Below, in pieces: positions 1 through 5,400 of a DNA stretch of 5,400 bases (position 1 is the first letter of the stretch; each line of letters opens with the position of its first letter). Below the pieces are notes generated by a model. The model made no database searches. It worked only from the letters and a program-made list of their open reading frames with translations, and was not told the DNA's origin. The DNA lies in NCBI GenBank assembly GCA_003554685.1, contig PWHA01000126.1, forward strand, positions 1-5,400. The letters are read 5' to 3'. The position numbers were made by a program, and so were the translations under genes. Origin of the DNA: Halanaerobiaceae bacterium. GTDB taxonomy: Bacteria > Bacillota > Halanaerobiia > Halanaerobiales > Halarsenatibacteraceae.

Positions 1-437
1 ATCATCTGTATTGAAACATCAACCTCTACTCTGGTAGCCCCTACCCCGACTCCTCCCACACTCAAGGCATATGGTTCAGCACTAACATTTATTACATTAC
101 CCATAATCATGTAATCAACGCCAGCAACTTTACCCATCTCAACGGCAGTACTATCATCTACAAAAGCCTGCTGTTGTTCAAAGTGTTCACCTAAAATGTC
201 GTCAAGATTACGCCTGGTTATAACATCAAACCAGCCGCATGCCAATAGTTCACTATCCAGCCGCTCAGCCATACCTCTGCCGACCCCTCTAATTTGGCTG
301 CTGTTTTCAAATTCTAAAACAGCTACCCCCGCTCTTCTTTCTGCAGGTGGAGGAGCAGGCCTGGCCGAGGCAGGGTCAGCATCATCAAGACACCCTACTG
401 AAATAATTGAAATTAAGACAAGCACACCCAGCAACAT
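1..437 (-). CDS. CsgG-family outer-membrane lipoprotein, partial (3' end beyond window)
   Basis: This reading frame is open from the left edge up to an upstream TAA at 494-492. From the ATG at 437 it gives 145 residues. A hydrophobic stretch ends in a lipobox (ISVGC, Cys16 counted from this ATG), followed by a Pro/Ala-rich linker. The CsgG-like domain begins near residue 37 (GVAVLEFEN), continues with ITRRNLDDILGEHF (about 73-86) and MGKVAGVDYMIMGNV (about 101-115), all typical of CsgG/TolB-N folds, and then a Gly/Val-rich stretch before the edge. CsgG itself is an outer-membrane secretion channel; many relatives are periplasm-facing lipoproteins of unknown role, so curli secretion should not be assumed. 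The 5' end is uncertain: no ATG, GTG or TTG lies between the stop and 437, and the ATG signal peptide would lack its usual basic start. CTG at 449 or ATT at 470 would restore it. The gene lies about 97 bp after the FlgT_N-type gene and is probably co-transcribed with it. Confidence 0.85.
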   Translation of the reverse strand, partial: MLLGVLVLISIISVGCLDDADPASARPAPPPAERRAGVAVLEFENSSQIRGVGRGMAERLDSELLACGWFDVITRRNLDDILGEHFEQQQAFVDDSTAVEMGKVAGVDYMIMGNVINVSAEPYALSVGGVGVGATRVEVDVSIQM

Positions 438-478
438 TAATATTCTCAGATTCTTCTCTTTTCTAATAATCCCAACAA

Positions 479-485
479 CCCCCTT
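479..485 (-). promoter_or_regulatory. Likely Shine-Dalgarno for the CsgG-like gene, pointing to an ATT start
   Basis: On the minus strand AAGGGGG (485 to 479) differs from the AAGGAGG consensus by one base. Eight bases separate it from an in-frame ATT at 470. Initiation there would add residues including RKEKNLR and create a normal basic n-region ahead of the lipoprotein hydrophobic core. The conventional ATG at 437 has no comparable site at proper spacing. Choosing ATT as the start is inference; AUU starts are rare but known, for example in infC. Confidence 0.4.
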
Positions 486-534
486 CGTGTTTTAATAATT
501 TAGCAGTAAAGAAAAATGTAAAAATCACATGAAA

Positions 535-1674
535 TCAGTCAAAACTAATTTCCATACGATGGCTTTGAAGCTGCGTGATAGAAAGCCTCGGCTGTTGGCT
601 AATATGAACAGCCAGGTTCTGAGGGGATAGACTGATATTTAATTCATATTGAGCCACCTGATTATCAAAACTGCGAAAATCCACCCTTTCTACTCCCCGG
701 GTATTTCTGAGGGTTTCTTCCAGTTCCATGGCTGCTGCAAAATCCGGTACATTAACTGCAACAACAGTTATGCTGCGCCCCCCACCTGCTTGATTAATAC
801 CTGCAATTACATTTCTCACCAGATCAACCTTAACTTCATCGGCGATACTTTTAAGAGCCTCGTTTCCAGCGACCTCTTTGGAAGGAGCATACTGAGAGCT
901 GCTTTCACTTATTGAGGCGATTATCCTGGCATCCTGGGTGGTAGTAGCCTGAACATCAGCATAAGCTTCCATGGTATAGAATGTGCCAGAACCTACATCT
1001 CTCTCAGCCATAAAACTGGTAAATGTTCTTCCGTGAATTACAATATCTGCATCATAATCCTGCCCTATAGCAACAGCCGCCTGATAATTACCATCCAGCA
1101 TCTGTCTGGTTTCCTCGCGTCCTCTTATCTCCTGAGCTACATCAGGATTAACCAGATTAAAACCCGCTTCCGCTAAAATTGATCTTAATTCTGAACCGAA
1201 AAGTGAGAAAAATGTTTCCTGCCCCCCGTTCTCTTCCTTAACCAGCAGCATGACTCTGGGATTACCAAGCTGTTCCTGAAGAATAAAACCCAAGTTTTCT
1301 AGTTCACTGCGGAGCTCTCTGCTAACAGTTGCACGAATTTCAACAATGTAAATACTCCCATCCCGTCTTTCCCTGATTATATCATAGCTTTCAACAAGTC
1401 CTTCAGATTTGGCTATTATCTCCTGTTCTACAACCTGCAAATTCTCCATTAAAGTGGTGCTTCTTATGTGAACTCCAGCAGCTTTTTCCACTGCCCTTCG
1501 ATAAGCATCTTGTAAGGCTTCATCACGAGCTAAAGCTTCTCCGTTACTGATAGCAGCCCTGCCTTCGGCAGTTACTACTTCCTGAGCCATAATATCGGAG
1601 CTTCCCGCAAATACCATTAATGTAATTATCATTATACAGATAATCAGAGTTAGACCCCTGTTGAATTCTTGCAT
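535..1674 (-). CDS. Secreted FlgT_N/LPP20-type envelope protein
   Basis: This 379-residue protein has a Sec signal peptide (basic start, hydrophobic core about 8-23, likely cleavage after Ala30, no lipobox cysteine). Residues about 33-130 resemble the N-terminal domain of flagellar assembly protein T and LPP20 proteins: an AEGRAAI strand, then a helix of the ARDEALQDAYRRAVEKAAG type, then strands around YIVEIRATVS. Residues about 139-295 look like a TolB-N/CsgG-type alpha/beta domain (strand PRVMLLVKE, helix around SELRSILAEAGFNLV, strand DADIVIHG). Residues about 300-379 form a small domain around PDFAAAMELEETL and RNTRGVERVDFRSF, perhaps ferredoxin-like. In Vibrio, FlgT forms part of the H-ring of the sodium-driven flagellar motor, but no flagellar gene is visible here, so a more general periplasmic assembly role is equally possible. 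The start is secure: AAAGGAGG (1690 to 1683) precedes ATG 1674 by 8 bases. It follows the small lipoprotein gene after 108 bp. The domain calls are from pattern recognition. Confidence 0.8.
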   Translation of the reverse strand: MQEFNRGLTLIICIMIITLMVFAGSSDIMAQEVVTAEGRAAISNGEALARDEALQDAYRRAVEKAAGVHIRSTTLMENLQVVEQEIIAKSEGLVESYDIIRERRDGSIYIVEIRATVSRELRSELENLGFILQEQLGNPRVMLLVKEENGGQETFFSLFGSELRSILAEAGFNLVNPDVAQEIRGREETRQMLDGNYQAAVAIGQDYDADIVIHGRTFTSFMAERDVGSGTFYTMEAYADVQATTTQDARIIASISESSSQYAPSKEVAGNEALKSIADEVKVDLVRNVIAGINQAGGGRSITVVAVNVPDFAAAMELEETLRNTRGVERVDFRSFDNQVAQYELNISLSPQNLAVHISQQPRLSITQLQSHRMEISFD

Positions 1675-1758
1675 ATTTTCAACCTCCTTTCTTTTTTCGC
1701 TTTCCTATTTTCATAGATATTTTGACATTACCCTCATTTAAAAAAACTTTTTATCCTT

Positions 1759-1806
1759 TTTAATAGTAGTAAGTTATCTGATTTAATAGTAGTAAGTTAT
1801 CTGATT
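1759..1806. repeat. Perfect 23-bp tandem duplication across the lipoprotein stop codon
   Basis: Two identical, directly abutting 23-bp copies lie at 1761-1783 and 1784-1806; identity extends two more bases to the left, to 1759. The right copy encodes the C-terminal residues of the lipoprotein (NQITYYY). The left copy repeats this sequence after the stop codon (1785-1783), out of frame because 23 is not a multiple of three. The protein is therefore unchanged. Perfect identity suggests a recent slippage or unequal-exchange event. Confidence 0.95.
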
Positions 1807-2379
1807 CACCAGTCTTATCAAGGCTTCTTCTCTAGCTGTCCAGACTAAATCCCTCAATATTACATCACCTACAGCCTTTTCTCTAGCATAACCCTGACCC
1901 TGATAAGTATCTGTTACCTGCTGACTGACAAGATCAAGCAGCTGCACTTCTAATACCGCTTCAACGCTTGTTGAGCTGGAAGTTTCTTCAATATCTACCC
2001 TGATAACATTGCCCATGAGAATATATGAAACATCTAAATTCTCTGCTACTCTCAGTGCTTCTGCTGGACTTATATTGGGCAAACTGGCTTCAGATAGCAC
2101 CTCCATAGTTTCTCCTTCCGGCTTGACCTGGAACCTGTCTGTTTCAATCAAAGTTGATCTCATCCGGGAAGAAACTTTTTCACCATGATGAATTATTTGT
2201 TCTCCGGAATCATTTCTAAAAGGTAATACGGCCATACTGGGCCGGGCCTGATAATGTCTTTCAGGCAGCTCTGCCAGGCTCTCCTCTACTCTATGCTGAG
2301 AAGAGCTGCAGCCAGCAAATACCAGAGTGGCTGTCATAATAATTACCAGCAGAAAATATCTTTTTTTGCCTTTTTTCAT
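1783..2379 (-). CDS. Small TolB-N/LpoB/CsgG-fold lipoprotein
   Basis: This 198-residue protein has a textbook lipoprotein signal: a very basic start (MKKGKKR), a hydrophobic core and the lipobox VFAGC with the lipidated cysteine at 24. Ser follows at +2; in E. coli that would send the protein to the outer membrane rather than retain it as Asp would, though the rule may differ here. After a polar linker the mature part follows the TolB-N/LpoB/CsgG pattern: strand SMAVLPFRNDSGE (48-60), helix SSRMRSTLIETDRFQV (70-85), SPAEALRVAENLDVSYILMGNV (104-125), then a strand-rich part with VEAVLEVQLLDL (139-150). Relatives include LpoB, which activates penicillin-binding protein 1B, and FlgO; the sequence does not choose between such roles. 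The start is secure: AAGGAGG (2395 to 2389) lies 9 bases before ATG 2379, inside the end of the ATPase gene whose stop is only 2 bp away. This implies translational coupling and makes the protein a good candidate cargo of the neighbouring transporter. Confidence 0.87.
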   Translation of the reverse strand: MKKGKKRYFLLVIIMTATLVFAGCSSSQHRVEESLAELPERHYQARPSMAVLPFRNDSGEQIIHHGEKVSSRMRSTLIETDRFQVKPEGETMEVLSEASLPNISPAEALRVAENLDVSYILMGNVIRVDIEETSSSTSVEAVLEVQLLDLVSQQVTDTYQGQGYAREKAVGDVILRDLVWTAREEALIRLVNQITYYY

Positions 2380-2381
2380 CT

Positions 2382-3107
2382 TTATTTCCCTCCTTCCCTT
2401 ATTTCCCCTTTTTCAATAATAAGCCTTCTTTCCGCCCTGTCGGCTATTACTCTATCGTGAGTGGCAATAATAAGAGTGGAATAATGGGTTCCCAGCAAAT
2501 TCAGCAAATATTCTATAACAATCTGGCTGGTCCCTTCGTCTAAATTGCCTGTAATTTCGTCACCTATCACCACCTTAGGCCTGTGAATAACAGCCCGGGC
2601 AATTGCCACCCTCTGCTTCTCCCCGCCGGAAAGATTGGCAGGCTTCTTCCCCTTTTGCTCTTTAATCCCGAGCTTTTCCATCAATTCTAATGCCCTGCTC
2701 TTCGCTACATTTTCCTCTTTGCCCTGCAACAGTAAAGGCACCATGATATTTTCTTCAGTTGTTAATTCTTGAAATAAATGATGAAACTGAAAAATAAATC
2801 CTATACTTTCCCGCCGAATTTCTGTTTTGTTCTCCGGGCTCAACTCCCCCAGAGGAGCACCATCAAACCAGATTTCTCCAGAGCTGGGAGAATCTAAAAG
2901 GCCCATCAAATTAAGCAGAGTGCTTTTGCCTACACCTGAAGGCCCTTGAAAAACAACAAAAGAACCGGAGTAAATTTCTAAATTTACATTTGAAAAAATT
3001 ATTTTTTTGTGCCCGCTTTCCCTATTATTGCTGTTAAGTTTCGGTTTGTTTAAATAGTATTTTTCTAAATTTTTAATCCGATAAAGTGTTTTTTCCTGGT
3101 TATTCAT
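2382..3107 (-). CDS. lolD: LolD-type lipoprotein-release ABC transporter, ATP-binding subunit
   Basis: This 241-residue ATPase carries all the expected motifs: Walker A GPSGVGKST (55-63), Q-loop Gln107, signature LSGGEKQR (159-166), Walker B VVIGDE (179-184, catalytic Glu184), D-loop GNLDE (187-191) and H-loop His217. The Q-loop region IFQFHHLFQELTTEENIMVP strongly resembles the LolD pattern with QFHHL, which separates it from the more general MacB/FtsE/HisP branches. LolD drives release of lipoproteins from the inner membrane to the periplasmic carrier LolA. One variation is Ile185 where most relatives have Pro (DEPTGNLD); the catalytic residues remain. A polar insertion of about ten residues precedes the first core strand (about 22-34). 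The start overlaps the permease end by 8 bp, and GAGGTG at 3120-3115 provides the ribosome site inside the permease gene. Function as a member of the LolD branch is well supported; exact substrates are unknown. LolA and LolB are not in the window. Confidence 0.93.
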   Translation of the reverse strand: MNNQEKTLYRIKNLEKYYLNKPKLNSNNRESGHKKIIFSNVNLEIYSGSFVVFQGPSGVGKSTLLNLMGLLDSPSSGEIWFDGAPLGELSPENKTEIRRESIGFIFQFHHLFQELTTEENIMVPLLLQGKEENVAKSRALELMEKLGIKEQKGKKPANLSGGEKQRVAIARAVIHRPKVVIGDEITGNLDEGTSQIVIEYLLNLLGTHYSTLIIATHDRVIADRAERRLIIEKGEIREGGK

Positions 3108-4287
3108 TCCTCAACACCTCAATTACTTCAAAGCGGGTGGAATTACGGGCAGGGAAAAAGCTTGCTGCTGCTACAATAGCGAGAGTAAGAGCTGCAACAA
3201 GAACAAACTGCTGCCACTGAAACTGGAATTGAAGATATTCAACGTTATACACATCAGAGGGTATCTGAATGGGATAGCGAGAAAGCAGGTAAGTTATAAT
3301 TATCCCCAGAATTATCCCTAATGCAGTTCCAATAGTGCCCATCATCATCCCCAGGGTAAGAAATACCCGCTTAATCTCAGTAACAGGGCTGCCCATAGCC
3401 ATCAAAATACCTATCTCTTTCTCTTTTTCCATCACCAGCATGTTGAGTAAGTTTCCCATACCAAAACTGGCTACAACCAGAATAAAAACTAAGATAATTG
3501 TAAATAATCGCCTTTCAAGCTGCATGGCGGTAAGCAGGTTTTCATTGGCTTCCTGCCAGTTCTGAGAATAATAACCGGTTCTATCTTCTATGTGATCTGA
3601 AATTTCTCTAACCTTAAAAGGGTCCTCTACCTCTACTGCAATCATACTTGCCCTGTCACCCATATCAAAAATTTTTTGGGCATTAGCAAAAGATATATAG
3701 GCAACTCTATCATTATACTGCTGTAGACGGGCGTCAAAAATCCCGCCAACTTTTAAGGTTCTGCTAATACCTCCAGCAAAGGTTATGGTAATTTCATCCC
3801 CGGGATAAGCCCCTACTCTCTTTGATAGACCATCTCCTATGATGATTTCTAATCTTTCATTTGAGCTTGCTCCCTCGGTTTCTATTTCTCCAGCTGTTTC
3901 TAATGTTTGCCAGCTTCCTTCTTTAATTTCAACTTCCGGGGGATTGCTTGTTTTTATGCCTTTAAGCCGGACATCATGAATGTAATTCCCCCGCTGCAAA
4001 AGTCCGGTTCTATAAATCAGAGGGCGGGTATTTTTCACCCCTTCAATATCTTGGATTAATTTTTGATTATTTTCATAGTTATATAGGGCCCCTCCATGCC
4101 TGCTCATCACCTGAATATGAGACTCAACCCCCAAAATTCTGTTGACCAGTGATTGGCGGTAACCATTGGTAAGGGCTAAAAAAGATATCAAAATTGCCAC
4201 ACCAATAGCAATCCCCAGAATCACACTGATTGAAGCTTTTTTCCTCTCCTTTAAATATCTTAAAGCAAAAAACAACGGGATTTTCAT
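3100..4287 (-). CDS. LolC/LolE-family lipoprotein-release ABC permease
   Basis: This 395-residue integral membrane protein has the architecture of LolC/LolE and MacB-like permeases: a cytoplasmic start FALRYLKERKKASIS (7-21), TM1 about 19-41, a large periplasmic domain about 42-258, then TM2 (about 261-284), TM3 (about 310-335) and TM4 (about 360-381). Family marks include TNGYRQSLVNRILGVESHI (40-58), the cytoplasmic coupling segment EKEIGILMAMGSP (289-301), IPSDVYNVEYL (342-352), which matches the LolC/E segment before the last membrane span, and a C-terminal PARNSTRFEVIEVLRNE. The length fits LolC/E (about 400). It should extract lipoproteins from the inner membrane using the ATPase encoded next. 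E. coli uses a LolC/LolE heterodimer; only one permease is present here, so a homodimer (as in LolF-like systems) is likely unless a partner lies elsewhere. GGGAGG ends 5 bases before ATG 4287. It is the first gene of the operon. Confidence 0.9.
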   Translation of the reverse strand: MKIPLFFALRYLKERKKASISVILGIAIGVAILISFLALTNGYRQSLVNRILGVESHIQVMSRHGGALYNYENNQKLIQDIEGVKNTRPLIYRTGLLQRGNYIHDVRLKGIKTSNPPEVEIKEGSWQTLETAGEIETEGASSNERLEIIIGDGLSKRVGAYPGDEITITFAGGISRTLKVGGIFDARLQQYNDRVAYISFANAQKIFDMGDRASMIAVEVEDPFKVREISDHIEDRTGYYSQNWQEANENLLTAMQLERRLFTIILVFILVVASFGMGNLLNMLVMEKEKEIGILMAMGSPVTEIKRVFLTLGMMMGTIGTALGIILGIIITYLLSRYPIQIPSDVYNVEYLQFQFQWQQFVLVAALTLAIVAAASFFPARNSTRFEVIEVLRNE

Positions 4288-4316
4288 GTTATCCTCCCAA
4301 GAAAATAGAGATATTA

Positions 4317-4329
4317 AACCTCAGAGGTT
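4317..4329. promoter_or_regulatory. 13-bp palindrome in the permease leader, possible operator
   Basis: AACCTC-A-GAGGTT is a perfect 6-bp inverted repeat around one central base, 30 to 42 bases upstream of the permease ATG. An overlapping arrangement pairs AAACCT (4316-4321) with AGGTTT (4330-4335) around an 8-base loop. It is the most GC-containing element in an AT-rich spacer. It could bind a dimeric regulator or form a small leader hairpin; neither is shown. Confidence 0.35.
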
Positions 4330-4357
4330 AGGTTTGGCTCATAAATTTCCAGTAAAA

Positions 4358-4366
4358 ATTTTAGCA
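4358..4366 (-). promoter_or_regulatory. Candidate extended -10 promoter for the permease operon
   Basis: On the minus strand TGCTAAAAT (4366 to 4358) fits the extended -10 form TGnTAnAAT, five of six in the hexamer. Upstream, a TTATTG 16 bases away is a poor -35, which extended -10 promoters tolerate. Transcription would begin near 4350, giving a leader of about 60 bases that includes the palindrome. In such AT-rich DNA a match of this quality can arise by chance. Confidence 0.3.
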
Positions 4367-4687
4367 AATATGAAAATCCAATAAAAAATTCATCTATATA
4401 TTGACTTAACTAATTACCAGAATTCACCTGCAAAAATATTGGATTTTATCGTAAACTTTTGGTAATAATTAAAAAATATGATCTTAGCAAAACTTCTATT
4501 GCCTTTAAATTGCATGATTTTTAGTGTTATTTTATAAAAAGATATTGTATTTAACATAGTAATTCACAGGTTTATTAGCCGTATTTAATGAAATGAGTTG
4601 TTTTAGTATTATTTAATTAACATTTTTGTTGGCAGTTTAAACATAAAAGATCATGTTTGCTTTCAGGCAGCGGAACACGAAAAAACC

Positions 4688-5048
4688 TTATTTTTGTGGT
4701 TCATGCCGCACATCCACATCCCTATCTATCAACTCTTGAATGTTATTAATATCTTCAGAGTCTTCAGTGAGACTAAGGTGGTTATCACGCATGTTTATAT
4801 AATCACCAACTTCAAAACCATCATTCTCCACCAGTGGTGATATGCCTGAAACTTCATTATCCCCGAAGTCCAACCAATTCAGATTAGATAAATTCTCCAG
4901 GGGACCTATATCTGAGACCTCATTACCACTGAACCACAGGCGCTCCAGATTAGTCAGATTCTCCAGTGGGCTTATGTTTGAGTCTTCATTACCTCATTTC
5001 GAGGCTCAATTCCTTCAGAACCTTGGTGCACATCCATCCATAATTGTC
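4688..5048 (-). pseudogene. Broken 3' remnant of a leucine-rich-repeat protein gene
   Basis: Three LRR units are followed by a C-terminal cap ending EPQK and TAA (4690-4688). The cap, with GDYINMRDNHLSL and SEDINNIQELIDR, matches the usual tail of bacterial LRR proteins of the 22-residue class. The downstream frame stays open only to a TGA at 4996-4994; the upstream part (KVLKELSLE, from about 5024) is in another frame. Removing four bases, ATGA on the minus strand (4997 to 4994), joins the two frames and restores a perfect 22-residue repeat. Upstream of this the frame hits TAG at 5051-5049, and no signal peptide or ribosome site is visible, so the N-terminal bulk is missing. Intact relatives are usually surface or secreted binding proteins. 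A shorter product from TTG at 4873 is unlikely to be functional. Confidence 0.8.
4817..5018 (-). repeat. Three tandem leucine-rich-repeat units (66-bp period)
   Basis: Units begin at leucine codons at 5018, 4948 and 4882 and have lengths 70, 66 and 66 bp. Each follows the LxxLxFxGNExSxIxPLxNLxN type pattern, for example LERLWFSGNEVSDIGPLEN in the middle unit. The first unit is four bases too long, exactly matching the frameshift. The third unit runs into the C-terminal cap (SPLVENDG). Confidence 0.85.
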
Positions 5049-5051
5049 CTA

Positions 5052-5319
5052 TGATAAATTTAATTTTAATTTATTCATTATTCTTATTTCTAAAGCTCAT
5101 AAAATACTTCTACACCTCTGTACCTCTGTCTATTCATGCCTGTATGTTTTTCATATCTAAATAAAATTCTTTGAAGACAAGTGAACTTTATTTTATGTCA
5201 ATCTTCTTTCCTGAATTAAATCATTCAGTGTTATTATATCTTCTATATAATTTCAACCTTAATTTAACTAATTATGGTGAAATTAAGATATAAATATAAA
5301 TTTTCAAAACGGAATTTTT
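5052..5319. other. AT-rich stretch without recognisable gene
   Basis: No frame holds a credible coding sequence here. A perfect 8-bp tandem repeat (ACCTCTGT at 5114-5121 and 5122-5129) and a lone minus-strand TTGACA (5201 to 5196) without a matching -10 are the only visible items. LRR homology cannot be followed beyond about 5030. Confidence 0.6.
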
Positions 5320-5346
5320 ACCTTAATATTTCCCGAAAACTAAGGT
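5320..5346 (-). terminator. Imperfect hairpin overlapping the stop of the possible upstream gene
   Basis: On the minus strand ACCTTAGT pairs with ATTAAGGT (one G-U pair), a T-T mismatch follows, then two more pairs close a CGGGA loop. The left arm includes the TAG stop at 5342-5340. Its place at a gene end suggests a termination or transcript-end structure, but no clear T-tract follows on either strand, so a classic rho-independent terminator is not established. Confidence 0.3.
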
Positions 5347-5400
5347 TGATAAGTTACTTCAAATGTCTGAGAATCAGTGTTATTAGTATCATCTTTTAGA
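5340..5400 (-). CDS. Possible C-terminal end of an unidentified protein (partial)
   Basis: From the right edge a minus-strand frame runs 19 codons to TAG at 5342-5340, ending in SQTFEVTYQP. The composition (Asp, Asn, Thr, alternating hydrophobics) looks like the last beta-strand of an extracellular domain and unlike the Ile/Phe/Lys noise of the nearby AT-rich DNA. A hairpin at the stop agrees with a gene end. Nineteen codons are too few to identify a family, and an open stretch this short may be chance. Confidence 0.35.
   Translation of the reverse strand, partial: LKDDTNNTDSQTFEVTYQP

Larger units (their letters stand above)
4288..4687. other. AT-rich intergenic and leader region upstream of the permease operon
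   Basis: These 400 bases are far richer in A and T than the flanking genes and show no convincing gene on either strand. They contain a possible extended -10 promoter, a palindrome in the leader, an 11-bp inverted repeat (AAAATCCAATA at 4373-4383 against 4437-4447), a 7-bp inverted repeat (ATTACCA at 4413-4419 against 4460-4466) and a weak hairpin (AAACAT 4639-4644 with ATGTTT 4653-4658) about 30 bases beyond the LRR stop. No strong rho-independent terminator was seen. Confidence 0.7.

Noticed and set aside
196..495. Plus-strand open frame of 99 codons
   Set aside because: Antisense to the CsgG-like lipoprotein, whose motifs and signal peptide are clear on the minus strand.
505..534. Weak ATGT/ACAT stem followed by a T-rich run after the FlgT_N-type gene
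   Set aside because: A four-pair AT-rich stem is too unstable to count as a terminator; read-through into the CsgG-like gene seems more likely.
1722..1727. Perfect TTGACA on the plus strand between two minus-strand genes
   Set aside because: No -10-like hexamer at 16-18 bases, and no plus-strand gene follows.
4414..4557. A 47-residue minus-strand reading frame from ATG 4557 to TAA 4414, ending IFAGEFW
   Set aside because: No ribosome site before it, and a composition dominated by Ile, Phe, Lys and Asn as expected from translated AT-rich spacer; no recognisable motif. Its length is not unusual for chance in such DNA.
4842..5054. Plus-strand open frame of 70 codons with a repeated look
   Set aside because: It is the antisense of the leucine-rich repeats; the apparent repeat pattern simply mirrors the LRR period on the other strand.
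5253..5349. 9-bp inverted repeat TCAACCTTA / TAAGGTTGA separated by 79 bases
   Set aside because: The right arm is better explained by the local hairpin at 5320-5346; the long spacing and AT-rich background make chance likely. No transposase or mobile-element end is present.
5274..5399. A 41-residue plus-strand frame starting MVKLRYK
   Set aside because: No Shine-Dalgarno, composition as translated AT-rich noise, and it runs opposite to the more protein-like minus-strand frame at the edge.

Overview
All recognisable genes in this window lie on the minus strand, so biological order runs from high to low coordinates. The core is a compact envelope operon: a LolC/LolE-type permease (4287-3100), its LolD-type ATPase (3107-2382, 8-bp overlap), a TolB-N/LpoB/CsgG-fold lipoprotein (2379-1783, 2-bp gap), a secreted FlgT_N/LPP20-type protein (1674-535) and a CsgG-family lipoprotein cut by the left edge (from about 437 or 470 down to base 1). 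No convincing terminator separates these five genes, although the last two gaps are about 100 bp.

Region by region: 5340-5400 may hold the last 19 codons of an unidentified upstream gene with a hairpin at its stop. Bases 5052-5319 are AT-rich and show no gene. Bases 4688-5048 are the decayed 3' end of a leucine-rich-repeat gene: three 22-residue repeats and a C-terminal cap, broken by what looks like a 4-base insertion. Bases 4288-4687 are AT-rich intergenic DNA holding the operon leader, a possible extended -10 promoter and a palindrome close to the permease start. The operon follows down to base 1.

Organism (inference): strong AGGAGG Shine-Dalgarno sequences and AT-rich spacers look Firmicute-like, while a Lol-type lipoprotein-release transporter and CsgG/FlgT-type proteins point to an outer membrane. 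A diderm Firmicute of the Halanaerobiales kind would fit both. The sequence alone does not prove this.

Working model (inference): the single permease, probably as a homodimer with two ATPase subunits, extracts lipoproteins from the inner membrane. The two lipoproteins and the FlgT_N-type protein encoded beside it are candidate cargo or partners in an envelope assembly. FlgO/FlgP/FlgT-like and CsgG-like proteins form outer-membrane or periplasmic rings in other bacteria. The points most worth a second look are the missing normal start codon of the CsgG-like gene, the association of a one-permease Lol transporter with three envelope proteins, and the exactly datable lesions: the 23-bp tandem duplication over a stop codon and the 4-bp insertion in the LRR gene.
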